64,000 bases of DNA. Origin: Blasia pusilla. Lineage: Eukaryota; Marchantiophyta; Marchantiopsida; Blasiales. Shown here piece after piece: positions 13,445 to 23,705 of this stretch (the stretch's first letter is position 1; every line of letters starts with the position of its first letter). The stretch covers positions 40,114,001-40,178,000 of the forward strand of contig CM114271.1 in NCBI GenBank assembly GCA_050084515.1, read 5' to 3'. The notes under the pieces were generated by a model. It was given only the letters and a program-made list of their open reading frames with translations. It ran no database searches and was not told the DNA's origin. Made by a program: the position numbers and the translations under genes.

Positions 13445-14371
13445 TCATTTTTGGAACAATGTTGAGATTAGTTGACTGATAAGTATAAGTGGGTTTCTAA
13501 AACAATTTTGATATCCAAAGATGTTTGTTTCGTAGTAACGCAAAGATGCTTCGTTATTCGGCCTGCTTCGTAGTAACCCAAAGACGCTTCGTTCTTTGGC
13601 CTGCTTCGTGCTCTTGGTTGCCTTGTATCCACGAGAACGACCTCCTAGGGTGGAGACTCGAGGTAGTCCTCGAATCTTGATAACGGTTTGTTGATCGAGG
13701 CGGCTAAGGTTAAGTGCTACGGAAGCACTTAACTTTACTTTCACTCGAGTCGGCAATGCTTCCCCGTTCAAGGTCTCCAAGTGCAAAGACCCATTCTCAA
13801 AATTTCCACCACGCGATAAGGTCCCATCCACTTCAATTTCAACTTCCCTTGAAATTTCATCCGGCGGTTATCATAGAGCAACACTACATCCCCGGAACTT
13901 ACGGATTGCAGCCGCAGATGCCGGTCATAGCGCTTCTTCCGTTCATCCCATACCGTCTTCATGTGGCAAAGGGCTAAGTATTGTGCTTCATCCAAAGCAA
14001 CTAGGGCCTCATTCTTTCTTGTTGTGACCACCGACTCCTCGTCCGCTCTGCCCTCCTCCAAAATACGATAAGTGGGCAGGTCCCATTCAATGGGGGCTAG
14101 TGGTTGAACTCCATATATAAGGTAAAACGGGATATACTGCATGGTGACTTTCTTACCGATACGATAGGCCCACGCTGCCGCCGGAATCTTTGCATCCCAA
14201 TTGTATGAATATGTGACCGCTAAACCATTCAAGATTCAGAAAATTAGTCCATTAGACTTCTCAATTCACCCATTTGCTTTAGGGTCGTAGGGGGTCTTCT
14301 TACAATGTTTGATTAAGAAATGTGTTATCAACGATTCAATAGTCTTGTTAAGAAAGTGAGTTCTTTGGTCA
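13445..14371 (-). pseudogene. Gypsy-1 integrase C-terminal part
   Basis: Frames 14,232-13,768 and 13,831-13,445 overlap and together give the end of a Ty3/gypsy integrase. They contain the AAAWAYR segment, a QYIPFYLIYGVQPLAPIEW block typical of the region after the catalytic core, DERKKRYD, and the GPYRVVEI beta-barrel motif. The switch of frame near 13.8 kb shows a frameshift. Just upstream, the stretch holding the third catalytic residue (ANG, stop, IEKSNG) has an in-frame TGA where the family carries a residue before IE. The function would be strand transfer of retrotransposon cDNA; this copy cannot make it. Confidence 0.8.
13527..13602. repeat. Two tandem 38 bp units near the gypsy pol end
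   Basis: 13,527-13,564 and 13,565-13,602 are adjacent copies, both with TTCGTAGTAAC, CAAAGA and GCTTCGTT blocks and ending GGCCT, differing at about five positions. They lie just past the conserved integrase C-terminal segment of Gypsy-1. Confidence 0.75.
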
Positions 14372-14372
14372 C

Positions 14373-14681
14373 TCAGCAACTCCAAGTCTCCAACGGACAA
14401 CCGTACCGGATGATAATCATTTCATAAGAGAATTTTGCTACTGCTTCACTATCATCTTTCCGAGTAGCGACGACTTCCACCATCTTCGTACAGTAATCCG
14501 TTGCGATAAGAATATACTCTCGGCGAGTTTTTCGAGTATCCAGAGAAATTGGTCCCACAAATTCAATTCCCCATTTCTCAAAAGGAGCTAAGGGAAGTAT
14601 GGGCACCAAAGGCCAGCGAGAAGTAGTTGTTGGCCTTCCTGCTCTTTGACACGTATCACATTTCTGAATAAATTGCCCCAT
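14373..14681 (-). pseudogene. Gypsy-1 integrase zinc finger and catalytic core start
   Basis: The 102-residue frame reads FIQKCDTCQRAGRP, the CxxC half of the HHCC finger, followed by PLAPFEKWGIEFVGPI and YILIATDYCTKMVEV. These are the strand around the first catalytic acid and the second conserved block of Ty3/gypsy integrases. The GPIS/IATDY spacing is normal. The N-terminal histidine half of the finger is displaced by an inverted duplication centred on 14,687, and the frame stops before the second catalytic Asp-containing block. Non-functional fragment. Confidence 0.8.
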
Positions 14682-14714
14682 ATCCTCAGGATATGGGGCA
14701 ATTTATTCAGAAAT
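14660..14714. repeat. Perfect 27 bp palindromic arms, 1 nt spacer
   Basis: 14,660-14,686 and 14,688-14,714 are exact reverse complements around a single C at 14,687. The right-to-left coding copy encodes the DMGQFIQK stretch of the integrase, so the other arm is an inverted copy of coding sequence placed in front of it, breaking the frame. It could be a template-switch mutation during break repair or replication, or an assembly artefact. Confidence 0.9.
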
Positions 14715-14889
14715 TTATCGGCCACCAATAGCGAGCAACTAAGATCTTCTTTACCATATTCTTAACGGCATAGTGCCCTCTTGGATGGATAACCGTAATA
14801 ACCCTAGGAACTTCATCTGCTTCCAAGCATCTTTGATACTCTTCATCAGTGCCCAGCTTAAATAACACCCCTTGGCACAACTCATATGG

Positions 14890-15471
14890 TCATACTTTAT
14901 GTAGAAACACAACCCGTTCTTCCGCCGTCATGGGCGTCGAAAGTCGTAAAGTCAATAAAAAGCGTAAGATGTCCTCGTAGAGGGAACTGCACATTTTTTC
15001 TTCACTAATCTGAAATAGGTCCTCGTAAGGAAAAGTGTCATCCAAGGTTTTTGCGAGATCTGCATTTTTCATCCGTAAGCGAGATAAAAAAAAATCCGCG
15101 TTGGTGTGCACCTTGCCAGCTTGAGTGAATACATCAAAAGTAAATTCTTGTGACAAGAAGATCCACCGAGAAATCCTTCTGGATAGGTCAGCCTTAACCA
15201 TTAAAGTTTGGAGCACAAAATGATTCACATGAAAAACTAACTCGTACCCCAACAAATAGTGGCGGAACTTTTTGCAAGAGAATACCATCCCCAATGCCTC
15301 CCTCTCGTTAGTAGTATACTTCTGTTCTGCGGTTGAGAGTTGTCGACCCGCATAGTAAATCGGGTAATCATGCTTCTGTTCATCGAGTTGGCTCAACACC
15401 ACCCCAATAGTGAATGATGATGTGTCCATATACACATGGAAGGTCTTTGTCCAATCAAGAGGACGAAGCAT
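14890..15471 (-). pseudogene. Gypsy-1 RNase H domain
   Basis: A 193-residue frame. It begins with LDWTKTFHVYMDTSSFTIGV (first catalytic Asp segment), then VLSQLDEQKHDYPIYYAGRQ, LSTAEQKYTTNEREALGMVF (catalytic Glu segment) and FRHYLLGYELVFHVNHFVLQTL, where the family usually has TDH; here the Asp is replaced by Asn (VNH). It ends with RWIFLSQEFTFDVFTQAGK and ADFFLSRL. This is the RT_RNaseH domain, which removes the RNA template after minus-strand cDNA synthesis. The missing TDH aspartate suggests loss of activity even apart from frame breaks on either side. Confidence 0.85.
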
Positions 15472-15479
15472 AGGAGTTG

Positions 15480-16069
15480 CTAAGAAAGCCCGTTCAATTC
15501 CTCAAGGGCGCTTTACATTAGGAGGTCCACTCTCACTCAATCATCTTCTTCAACAAGGTAGTCAAGGATTTTTCTTTGACCGCATAATCCTTAATAAAAC
15601 GTCAATAATAGGCTACGTGACCAAGGAAACCTCTAAGTTCTCAAAGATTTTTAGGAGCTTCCAATGCCACAATTACCTTCACTTTTTCTCTATCGACTTT
15701 TATCCCTTGTGAGGACACTCCATGTCCCAACATGATACCTTGTCATCGCAATATAAGATTTCTCCGAATGTAGGGACAACTAAACCTCTCAGCACCGAGC
15801 TAATGTTAGCTTCAGCTTGTGTAAATGTTCTACCTCCAAAATGAAAATACAAAAATCATCAAGGACGATTTTGATGAATCTTCAAAGGTACTCTTGGAAA
15901 ATGGAAATCATCATCCGTTGCAATGTGGCAAGTACATTACACAACCCGAAGGTCATAACTCGGTACGCAAAAGTACCCCAATCAATAGTGAAAGTAATGA
16001 GAGGCCGATCCTTTTCTCTAATTGACACTTGAGCATAACCGGAGTATCCGTCCAAGAACGTATAACACT
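15480..16069 (-). pseudogene. Gypsy-1 reverse transcriptase, C-terminal part
   Basis: From the CACTA junction leftward: CYTFLDGYSGYAQVSI (palm segment with the first catalytic Asp), DRPLITFTIDWGTFAYRVM and FGLCNVLATLQRMM. After a broken YxDD region come IMLGHGVSSQGIKVDREKVK and LRGFLGYVAYYRRFIKDYA, the connection to RNase H. All are standard Ty3/gypsy RT blocks. The frame is open through 15,882-16,069; further left, stops and a frameshift near 15.82-15.88 kb remove the catalytic YxDD. Confidence 0.85.
16067..16069. repeat. CACTA target site duplication, left copy (ACT)
   Basis: ACT immediately precedes the CACTA terminus at 16,070; the matching ACT follows the other terminus at 32,563-32,565. 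Three-bp duplications are the hallmark of CACTA/En-Spm insertion. Removing the element and one ACT lets the gypsy RT frame read straight through. Confidence 0.93.
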
Positions 16070-16100
16070 CACTAAAACAATTCCATAGTTTTATGACTGG
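16070..16100. repeat. CACTA left terminal inverted repeat
   Basis: It starts CACTAAAACAATTCCATAG and runs into TTTTATGACTGG. Paired with 32,532-32,562 in inverted orientation; the outer CACTA and the inner TTTTATGACTRG are the best-matched parts. Confidence 0.88.
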
Positions 16101-16975
16101 CTCATATGACTCCCTCAAGTCATATATGCCTTAAAATGACTGGAAATGACTGATGACTTATGGAGTCATAAAAGCCTAGTCATCTACCATACCATGACTC
16201 GAGTCATTTTAGGATAAGAGACCTAGTCATTCATTTAAATGACTAACACATCACTAAAGTCATATAATATGACGACCATATCAGCATATGACGTGGCAAA
16301 TCGCCAAGTACGACTACTTAAATCATGTCACATTGTATGAGTCAATTGTAGTCATATTGTTCGTAGAATTTCATAAAATTGACTTCACATTCAATTCTAT
16401 GACTAGGCTTTCAAATATGACTAAGTCACATTGATCATTTTGTTTCGTCTAAATGACTTTAAATGGATATATACGACTCAAGAAATGACACGGTCTTTGT
16501 GTATGACTCAAGCCTGACTACTTTGTATGACTCCATGCTTTGTGAATATGACTAGGAACTTAAATATATGATTGTTTTAAATGACTCCATATTTTTTTAA
16601 TACATTTTTTCTTATGACTAGAATCTAACTTCTATATGATTGATATTTTGCATGACAGGTCTAAATGACTCCACGATTCATTAATATGAGTGCATGATAG
16701 ATGAATATAACTAGGTACCTGCATATTTGACTTTTAAATGACTGTATATGGTTTTAGTATGATTTGGTACATGTTTGGATTAGTAGTTTAAATGATTGCA
16801 TATTGTTTTAGTATGACTTGGTACATGTTTGACATTAGTAGTTTAAATGACTACATATGGTGTGATATGACTAGAGTTTGGCTACATTATATGACTGAAT
16901 GATTTATGACTAATATGATTCATATGATATTTAAATGACTTCAAGATATGGGAATCAAAAGTAGATCTCATGATA
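16085..16975. repeat. Subterminal TGACT-rich array, left end of CACTA
   Basis: Nearly 900 bp is packed with ATGACT, TATGACT and the reverse AGTCATA in both orientations, often 10-25 bp apart. In En/Spm elements the subterminal repeats bind the TnpA protein and bring the ends together; by analogy this motif is the likely binding site here (inference). No coding frame is conserved through it. Confidence 0.85.
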
Positions 16976-17373
16976 AAAGGCTAAGGTTCTCTTTGTAGAA
17001 TGTAGCCTATCCATTCATGCATTTATTCTCACAAGGCATCGATAAAATAACCAAATCAAGGGAAAGGTGGAGATTTTAGTTCAAACACTCCATTCATCAA
17101 CTGAGAATGCGGTGTAAAAACAAATATCTGATTGGAAACTACTAACTATCCAATGTAGGAACTAGAATAAAATTCTGTACTCTCATATTGAAGAAAAGTA
17201 AATTCAGCAAAAAAGAAAGTGGTCATAAAGATTACTACAAGTAATCAACAATGACTTCTGTGGAGAGTTTGAGATTTCATAGAGAACGAGTCAACAAAAC
17301 ATGCACTACTGTAAGTAAGTATTGTCTAAATGTAGGCATGAACGTCTAATATTAGCCTATGATTTCTTCAAAT

Positions 17374-17964
17374 TTACTTCAGGCCAAAGTACTGAATCTC
17401 CAAGAGCATCACCCAGAGTGTATTGGATGGCATATCAGCCTCATTTGGTTGCCATAACTTATGATCCAAGAATGCAAGATGGACAATCTTCAGATCCACG
17501 CGTACCATCCCCGATGGGATATCACTCCCATGAAATTTGTGTTGTCCACTCAAGCCAGTTACAACACCAGTGCCCAAAATTGTCCTGCTGAGCTTGGGCT
17601 TTAGGAGTTGAACCTCATCGCCCACACGAATCTGCAAACCCAAGATCCCCGAATAAGTCTTTGGAGGAAACAAATGCATAAAGTTGGTGTTGGACATATA
17701 ACACAACACATTATTAGTTACAATTCTTTCAATTGAAATATTGTAGCACTTGAATAAAGTTCTGATTATCATGCCAAGCAAGAAAGTTTTTCTTCCAAGT
17801 CCATGTGCATACCTTCCCAGTGTTTTTTTGTTGCTTCCTGACTTTTCATCGCTGTCATGTTCACTACTTGCAGCTTGAATGGTGTCAGAATGCACTCTTG
17901 TAACACGTCTCTTTTTGTTTGGAGAAGACTCTTTCTTCCCAACAATGAAACCTGCATGGTACAA
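17374..17964 (-). pseudogene. TnpA-like protein, Transposase_23-type C-terminus
   Basis: A 196-residue frame. Its C-terminal half, TYSGILGLQIRVGDEVQLLK through GTGVVTGLSGQHKFHGSDIP and DLKIVHLAFLDHKLWQPNEA, has the look of the TNP1/En/Spm (Transposase_23) segment found at the end of plant TnpA-type proteins. The N-terminal half is basic (SPNKKRRVTRVHSD). It lies at the downstream end of the minus-strand gene series. The likely role is binding the subterminal repeats. Exact exon boundaries are not resolved, and the family match is by eye. Confidence 0.55.
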
Positions 17965-18059
17965 AAGGATAGTAAAATAAAAGAAAAGTAATTTTGTTAT
18001 GTTGAATGTACATCCATAGAAGACTACTGATATATAGCTATAATATCAGAGAGGGAAGT

Positions 18060-18435
18060 ATACCAAGCTGGAGCTTGACATTTACTTGTTGTACATACTT
18101 ACTAGTTGTACATAATCTCTTGTTGTAAAAAAATTGAAGATCTCTTTGAATCTATAGTAAGTATAAGGATATACCAAGCTGGAAATTGACATTTACTTGC
18201 TATACATATTCTCTTGCTGGAAAAAAATGAAGATCTCTTTGAAACTATAGTAAGTGTAAGGATAACAAAAGTAGAGAGGGGAAGAAAAGGAAATCTAAGA
18301 GGGTTGTTGTTTTAGGTATGTTATCAAAGCAAACAACGATACACAAAACTGGAACTTCACATTTAATTGTTGTACATAATCTTAAACCATAATGCATTGA
18401 AGATCTCTTTGAAACTATAGAAAGGGTAGGGATAA
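18060..18435. repeat. Three degenerate ~100 bp units inside CACTA
   Basis: The blocks GAAGATCTCTTTGAA and ACTATAGTAAGTGTAAGGAT, preceded by CTGGA, TTGACATTTACTTG and TGTACATAAT, occur three times (about 18,060-18,172, 18,173-18,262 and 18,340-18,435). They lie between coding fragments, probably in introns. Confidence 0.7.
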
Positions 18436-18776
18436 CAAAAAAATGGAGGGGAAGAAAATCAAACCTGAGAGAGTTGTTGCTTTAGGGTTTTCAGAAGGTG
18501 AGTAGGATTTTGATTCGTTTTCCTTCTTGACTATCACACAACAACAATATTTATAAGAAACTAAAAGAATTTGCACTTACAAAGGATATAATTTTTATAA
18601 ACCAAATCAGGATTTTCTAAACTCAATACTTACGAGCTCGAATCCCTTCAGTTTGCCCATCCAAGTCCCTTGATACCTCCTTATGAGCACCCAAAACATC
18701 TACTCCAATCTTTGAAGGGTCATCCTTGACACGAGCAAGATCTGCCATGTAATTTCATAGGAAAAATTATCAATTT

Positions 18777-19127
18777 CTAATAACTGCACCAATGCTTGAA
18801 AAGAAACAAACTTGAGAGAGGACTCTTACCTTCTTGCTGACTCATACTATGAGTCTTAGAAGGACCACATGTATTCACTTTAGGTCTCTTCTTTTGTGAA
18901 AGCTTGTTGATCATATCAACAAGCATGGAAAAGGCCTCTTTTTGTTCTTTCTGGTTTTTTTCCAACTTCTCCTCAATCAGGGATTGGTTGATTGACATCT
19001 TCTTCTCCAAGAGGAGTTGGTTCCTCTCCAATTTTTGCTCAAGATCACCCTTGATGATACCCATATCTGCATTCCATTCCTTCTCTACCTTCAGAAGTTG
19101 AGTGGTTATGCTTGACTCTGCACTCAT
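18777..19127 (-). CDS. Coiled-coil exon of CACTA TnpA-like gene (partial)
   Basis: A 116-residue frame. From about residue 8 to 75 it shows dense Leu/Ile heptads with Glu/Lys/Gln (LLKVEKEWNADMGIIKGDLE, KLERNQLLLEKKMSINQSL, EEKLEKNQKEQKEAF), a predicted coiled coil, followed by a basic KKRPK patch. It sits between the Transposase_24-like and Transposase_23-like frames, as expected for the dimerisation part of a TnpA-type DNA-binding protein. Splice sites are not assigned, and its start Met may not be real. Confidence 0.5.
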   Translation of the reverse strand: MSAESSITTQLLKVEKEWNADMGIIKGDLEQKLERNQLLLEKKMSINQSLIEEKLEKNQKEQKEAFSMLVDMINKLSQKKRPKVNTCGPSKTHSMSQQEGKSPLSSLFLFKHWCSY

Positions 19128-19662
19128 CTGAAAAATAAAATGATATCCATATAGTTAGTATGTTCCCTGCAAATATATAGCTCCAACTCCAGGCTATATC
19201 AGTCTTTGTATGAAGATAAATCAAACACTATCATAAGTCATATTTAACTCGGTAGCATTATACTCACTCGGGAACCTCCAGTGTAAAGGCTATCACTCGC
19301 TGCTGGTGTTTGCTCTTCAGGTTCTTTCGTGGTCAATGGTACTGTCACACCTCCCTCCTATTGGTAAGATTACATACAAACCAATGAAAGTGAATATATC
19401 AGGCGGTGAAAAAATCTACAATGTATTTACAAACCTCACAATACACGGGAAATAATTCACACATAATTATAGCTAACTTACAAGACTCTCTTGTTGTGGA
19501 ATTGGTCTATTGTCAATAACACCTACATTGCTTTGTGTGGTTGATCCACCTCTGCCCTATACATGGAGAAACCCAACAATACAATTAGAATCACTAACAT
19601 TGACAAACATTAACAATCTGAACACGAAAGTGCAGAAATCATAAATATAAAAGAAATGAAAG

Positions 19663-20178
19663 CTAAGGATAACTTACAGAAAACCCCTCTAAACCTCCCC
19701 GTCCGCTGTGATTTAAAGTCATAACCTTTGATCTTGCATTCACCATCTTTTGGGCCTTCAACATACCCTCTTCAGAAAGCCAATAATCTACCAAACGGCC
19801 CCATGCGTCTTCCTTAGCATCAGGGTGGCAAGGGACATCAACATGAGCCCCATTGGCCACCCGATATGCTTTCATCGTGGACCGTTCTGTTTTTAATAAT
19901 TGTGCACATTTCTTCTTCAAAAAGTCCAAACATAAAGATGGTGCCCCAACATATGTGTACGCACTCTCAATGTGCTTGCTAACTGTTGCCACATTAATAG
20001 CCTCTTGCCTACTCATCTCGACACATGATAAGTCGAGATAGCGTAGGGTCCATACCTTTAGGTCATTCAACCATGGCTCATAACCGGGCACCTTCGTCTT
20101 TGGAACCCCAGTAGGAATTAATTCACATCTAGGTAGTAGGTTTTGGTCCTTGCGTTGAGCCACATCACGGTTCCACAA
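19663..20178 (-). CDS. Transposase_24-like domain of CACTA (partial)
   Basis: A 171-residue frame. Segments such as MWNRDVAQRKDQNLLPRCEL, AYTYVGAPSLCLDFLKKKCA, HPDAKEDAWGRLVDYWLSEE and KAQKMVNARSKVMTLNHSGR resemble the plant Transposase_24 (Ptta/En/Spm) domain, whose C-terminal signature is a Trp-containing LVDYW block followed by K..N..NR-type repeats and a G-rich stop region. This protein class accompanies TNP2 in CACTA elements and is thought to bind DNA. The frame ends cleanly; upstream exons are unclear. Confidence 0.65.
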   Translation of the reverse strand: MWNRDVAQRKDQNLLPRCELIPTGVPKTKVPGYEPWLNDLKVWTLRYLDLSCVEMSRQEAINVATVSKHIESAYTYVGAPSLCLDFLKKKCAQLLKTERSTMKAYRVANGAHVDVPCHPDAKEDAWGRLVDYWLSEEGMLKAQKMVNARSKVMTLNHSGRGGLEGFSVSYP

Positions 20179-20696
20179 ATCTCTCTTGGTCCTACTTCTC
20201 CTCGCACTTGCCCTATCACCTGAAGAAATGAAAGGTGCAAGAAAATCAATTTAGACATGCACATGTTACAAAATGTAGGGAATAAAAGACCAGATCACTA
20301 ACCGCTTGTACTCAACATTCTTGGTCGACATTTAGACCATGCCTCAAAAGCGACTACATGTGGACATACCCCCACTTTTATTTCTGGGTTTGGAGAGACT
20401 AGGGGCCATAAAAGACAAACTGTCATTTTGATGCGAATGTACACTCGTCCCAACAAATCTCAATGGCCCATCAGAAAATGTTGAGTCATAACCTTCTCCT
20501 GCAGTTGGATAAGGGGGCGGAGGGCATGGTGCTCCATCCTGTCCACAAATGGAGATAGCACTCGTACATCCTTCATCAACACTATAGACAAGAAATTAGG
20601 ACTTCACAATCTGAAAAAACACACCAAAGCAGGAAAGGATAATGGCCACTTTTCGAGTCATCATGAGAAGATCAAGAGTTAAAGAGTTATCATTCC

Positions 20697-21083
20697 TTAA
20701 AAATAGAGAATTTGATCACAAATATACAATGTGGAAAGAAGGTTACACTTGGCGTTGCGCATGGAAGAACCAAGTTGAATGGGTCCCCATTGCTGTTGAC
20801 TCTCCATCGGGGTAAAAGTTTGTGTATGAGAATCCCATTCGGCGTGAGATCCAGATGGTAGAGATGGCTGGGTATTGCCTACCCAGGGGCGTTCTACAAC
20901 TCTAGGTTGTGACCAAGACATGCAAACAGGCCATTGGTCTTGAGCGGTCATGTGTCCAGCCATAGGAGTTTGTTGACCCCATTGTGGTCGGGGGGAAGGG
21001 TTTAGGGGCAAGCCATAAGAGCCATGTGGGCCATGATTCAACATCAACGGCTCGCGCTCATGAGTGTACCACCTTGCACCCAT
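20697..21083 (-). CDS. Gly/Pro/Gln-rich CACTA exon, unknown function
   Basis: A 128-residue frame rich in Gly, Pro, Gln, His and Trp (for example HGSYGLPLNPSPRPQWGQQT), lacking any domain I know. It lies between the acidic frames at 21.1-22.6 kb and the Transposase_24-like frame on the same strand. Such compositionally biased linkers are common in TnpA-type genes. It could be an exon or intron readthrough. Confidence 0.35.
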   Translation of the reverse strand: MGARWYTHEREPLMLNHGPHGSYGLPLNPSPRPQWGQQTPMAGHMTAQDQWPVCMSWSQPRVVERPWVGNTQPSLPSGSHAEWDSHTQTFTPMESQQQWGPIQLGSSMRNAKCNLLSTLYICDQILYF

Positions 21084-21128
21084 TGGTCCACCCCAGTATT
21101 GGCTACCACTCTCTGACCATGGGGGATA

Positions 21129-21629
21129 TTACCAACCCATTTCTGATCTCCCACTTTGGCCTGAATCATGTGCCTTATAAGTGGCATGAGATTTGTGGAA
21201 TTCTCTCCCTCCAATACCCTGAGCATATGAAATAGAAATAAAAGTTAGTGTACTATAATAAATAAACACAGAGATTGGAAGAATTATGTATCCCACACAA
21301 AATCTTACTGAAGATGGTATATAACATATCATTGTAGTTACCCTTTTGACTTGGATCGGATGGAATGTCGGCCCAATATCCTTATTCACGAATGGAGGAT
21401 GAGGTACATCTTCCTCCTCATCATTCTGGTATTCTGAATCTTCAGTTGGCATATAATCTGAATCTTTCATTTTATTATCCTTAAGGCTTTCAAGCATTGA
21501 AGGACCTGGTAAGCTCTCCAAGACCTTTGATGTCAATCTCAAACTTAGTCGCTTTTCCACTACCTCTGCCACTATTGCTCTACAACATGAGGCTTTCTTG
21601 GATGCCTTTGCTGGTCTCAGCCTTTCCAA
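21129..21629 (-). CDS. Acidic exon of the CACTA accessory gene
   Basis: The frame opens with a basic patch (RLRPAKASKKAS) and then an acidic stretch (DSDYMPTEDSEYQNDEEEDV), after which the translation becomes hydrophobic and is probably intron. It has no recognised domain. It lies directly downstream of the 21,768-22,619 frame, which ends at a GTAAGT donor-like sequence. Confidence 0.4.
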   Translation of the reverse strand: MERLRPAKASKKASCCRAIVAEVVEKRLSLRLTSKVLESLPGPSMLESLKDNKMKDSDYMPTEDSEYQNDEEEDVPHPPFVNKDIGPTFHPIQVKRVTTMICYIPSSVRFCVGYIILPISVFIYYSTLTFISISYAQGIGGREFHKSHATYKAHDSGQSGRSEMGW

Positions 21630-21767
21630 ACAATGATTTCATCATCAATCATCTATGTAAGATCATGCAAGTCTCATTTACTACGAATAAGAAAACTACA
21701 TGCAAGAAGGAACGGAAAACCATGCAATATTATTGCAATTCACATCTCATGCAAGGTAGTGAACTAC

Positions 21768-22619
21768 TTACTCTGAGGGAATATCACCAAGATTTTTTGC
21801 TGCTCTTCTTTTGTTTTCCCTTATCTTCCGTGCCCGTTCTTGTTCAATCAGGAGTAGAGCATGAAGGTCCTTATCCAGTAGGTCTGGACTCTCAAATCCA
21901 TCCCCAATATCAGAGTTCTCCAAGTTTGAAGAGTTTGTGGGCGTATTAGGATGTCTAAAGTTGTCATTACCTTGACCATCTAGCTCCATTATAATGTGCA
22001 GAGGTGATGTTTCTCTCTCATAAGTTATTGCCTCTCTTTCAAAACCCTTAGATATTTCTTGCCCCTCTGTACTCAAATCATAAGCCACCACATTTTTGTT
22101 GAGATCAGCCCTCTCCATGGTTGCACTCAGATCTGAAAGGTGCCCTATAGAACCGGGTCTACACACACTTGACGTACTACTACTCTCTCTAACTATAGAT
22201 GCAGTGGAAATCCTATTTTGCATCTCATAATTATTTTCTTGGCCTTGGTCCAGTTCCCTTGTCTGCCCTATCTTATCCTCTTGTTCATGTGCATTTGCAC
22301 ATTTCAATTCACCATCACAAACAATGCTTTCATCACCCTTGATATTATCCTCTCTAGGGACATTCTCTACATCACTCGACAAGGGCCCCCATCTCTCATC
22401 AATAAGATCATCATACACCACGAAACGATACACACATATCTCACTCTTGTTCTTGTGACATCTCCACTTCAAGGCCCAAGCCTGATGATTTAGCCCATCA
22501 GGAAGTTCCCCACTTGCATTACGTAGGCCTTCAGAAGCAATAATAGCCTCAAGGTCTGATCGAGTTCCCCCCTTACCACCTATTGTACTACCTTGGAGGG
22601 CATATGAATGGCCCTCCAT
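21768..22619 (-). CDS. 283-residue CACTA ORF, function unknown
   Basis: An uninterrupted frame of 283 residues between the DUF4216 end and the acidic exon, same strand. It is hydrophilic and Glu/Asp/Asn/Ser-rich, with a basic Arg/Lys-rich tail (EQERARKIRENKRRAAKNLG) that could be a nuclear localisation or DNA-contact helix. The frame ends at TCAGAGTAAGT, compatible with a splice donor. No family was recognised. Being the longest clean frame in this part of the element, it is the best candidate for a retained accessory exon. Confidence 0.5.
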   Translation of the reverse strand: MEGHSYALQGSTIGGKGGTRSDLEAIIASEGLRNASGELPDGLNHQAWALKWRCHKNKSEICVYRFVVYDDLIDERWGPLSSDVENVPREDNIKGDESIVCDGELKCANAHEQEDKIGQTRELDQGQENNYEMQNRISTASIVRESSSTSSVCRPGSIGHLSDLSATMERADLNKNVVAYDLSTEGQEISKGFEREAITYERETSPLHIIMELDGQGNDNFRHPNTPTNSSNLENSDIGDGFESPDLLDKDLHALLLIEQERARKIRENKRRAAKNLGDIPSE

Positions 22620-22823
22620 TATGAAAGGTTCTGTTGAAAAATGTCGTCAAGGAGTTGAATCAGGAGAGTTATCATGCATGATTGACAAATGCAAACATCT
22701 CAGAAAAAGGTTAAACTAGAACCATGACTTTTGACTCACTTCTCAAAGCAAACCGCATGTATGTCAAATATTTAAACAAAAGGAAAATTAAATCTCTACA
22801 TCCTCTTCGGAGCTCTCTTCTTC

Positions 22824-23642
22824 CTAAAGCACTTCTCTGGACACGTGGATGATAGGGACATTATCACAATCTCTATTTGCAGTCACCACCTCTTCAGCAG
22901 TGAGCTCTACAACACCTAGAGTGTTAGCTAGTGGCACTCTTTCTGATGGCATTTCAATCTGGTCAATTGCAACATAATATCCTTCATCTAGGTTTCCACC
23001 ATCATAGATATCCGAAATTACTCGACGGGATCTAGATTCTTTTCTCAAAACAACCTTCCATCCACTTCCTGCATTCGTATCTCCAAAAAAGACTTGTTCC
23101 ACTTGAGATGGGAACACAAAGGGTTAATGGTTGATAGGTTCACAAGATCTAAGGTTTACAAGTAGAAAGCCTTCATGGTCTCGCTTCATGGATGGCGTCC
23201 GTGATTTCCAATCTTCCCTCACCCACCTCCCTCTCATTAATATTACAGGTTGATCAACAATCCCATAATCAAGCGCAATTACATCGACCAGAACTCCCAC
23301 ATATGAATAAGCACAATTCTGATCATCATTACCCTCATCCAAAAATATTGCTCCAATTCCACTATCGTAAGTGGAGTATGCATTATATCCACCCTCTCCC
23401 TATACCCTATAGTGATTGCCATAAGCCTTCATAGACTTGTATGAGAGAACTTTTGCTTGTGGAGGAATTGACAAAGCCAATAGCACTTCATCCACCTTCC
23501 CATCTTTTTCCCTAGCATCTCGAAGGATAGCTGGTTGAATCCACTCTTCAAAAGAAACTGATGCATTCTCAGCCTCAAATTTACTGGTAGAAAGAAAGAA
23601 CATCACCAAAGAATAAGATGACGTGGAAGCTGAAACAAACAT
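22824..23642 (-). pseudogene. DUF4216 domain of CACTA transposase gene
   Basis: One reading frame with two in-frame stops (about 23,397-23,399 and 23,121-23,123). It reads LSYKSMKAYGNHYRV, then YSYVGVLVDVIALDYGIVDQ, VILMRGRWV and the Phe-rich PFVFPSQVEQVFFGDT, followed by GSGWKVVLRKESRSR. These are the landmarks of DUF4216, which follows DUF4218 in CACTA TNP2 polyproteins. Its biochemical role is unknown. The first stop replaces a residue in a highly conserved segment, so this copy is inactive unless read through. Confidence 0.8.
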
Positions 23643-23705
23643 GTAAGGTTCAGAAGATCAGGTTCAGGGTTTCCATACATTGAATTCATTGAATATAGTT
23701 GAAAT

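Larger units (their letters stand above)
13445..16069 (-). mobile_element. Ty3/gypsy element (Gypsy-1), 3' pol portion
   Basis: On the minus strand this holds, from right to left, reverse transcriptase, RNase H, integrase zinc finger and core, and integrase C-terminus, the Ty3/gypsy order. Its RT is interrupted at 16,069 by the CACTA element and resumes at 32,566. Frames are broken in several places (no single ORF spans two domains), so the copy is dead. I could not identify its LTRs, gag or protease; the left limit near 13.4 kb is simply where pol similarity ends. Integration of Gypsy-1 predates the CACTA insertion. Confidence 0.85.

Noticed and set aside
18904-19101. Plus-strand frame opposite the coiled-coil exon
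   Set aside because: It is the antisense of a Lys/Glu/Leu-rich coiled coil, which produces long open Phe/Ser-rich frames.
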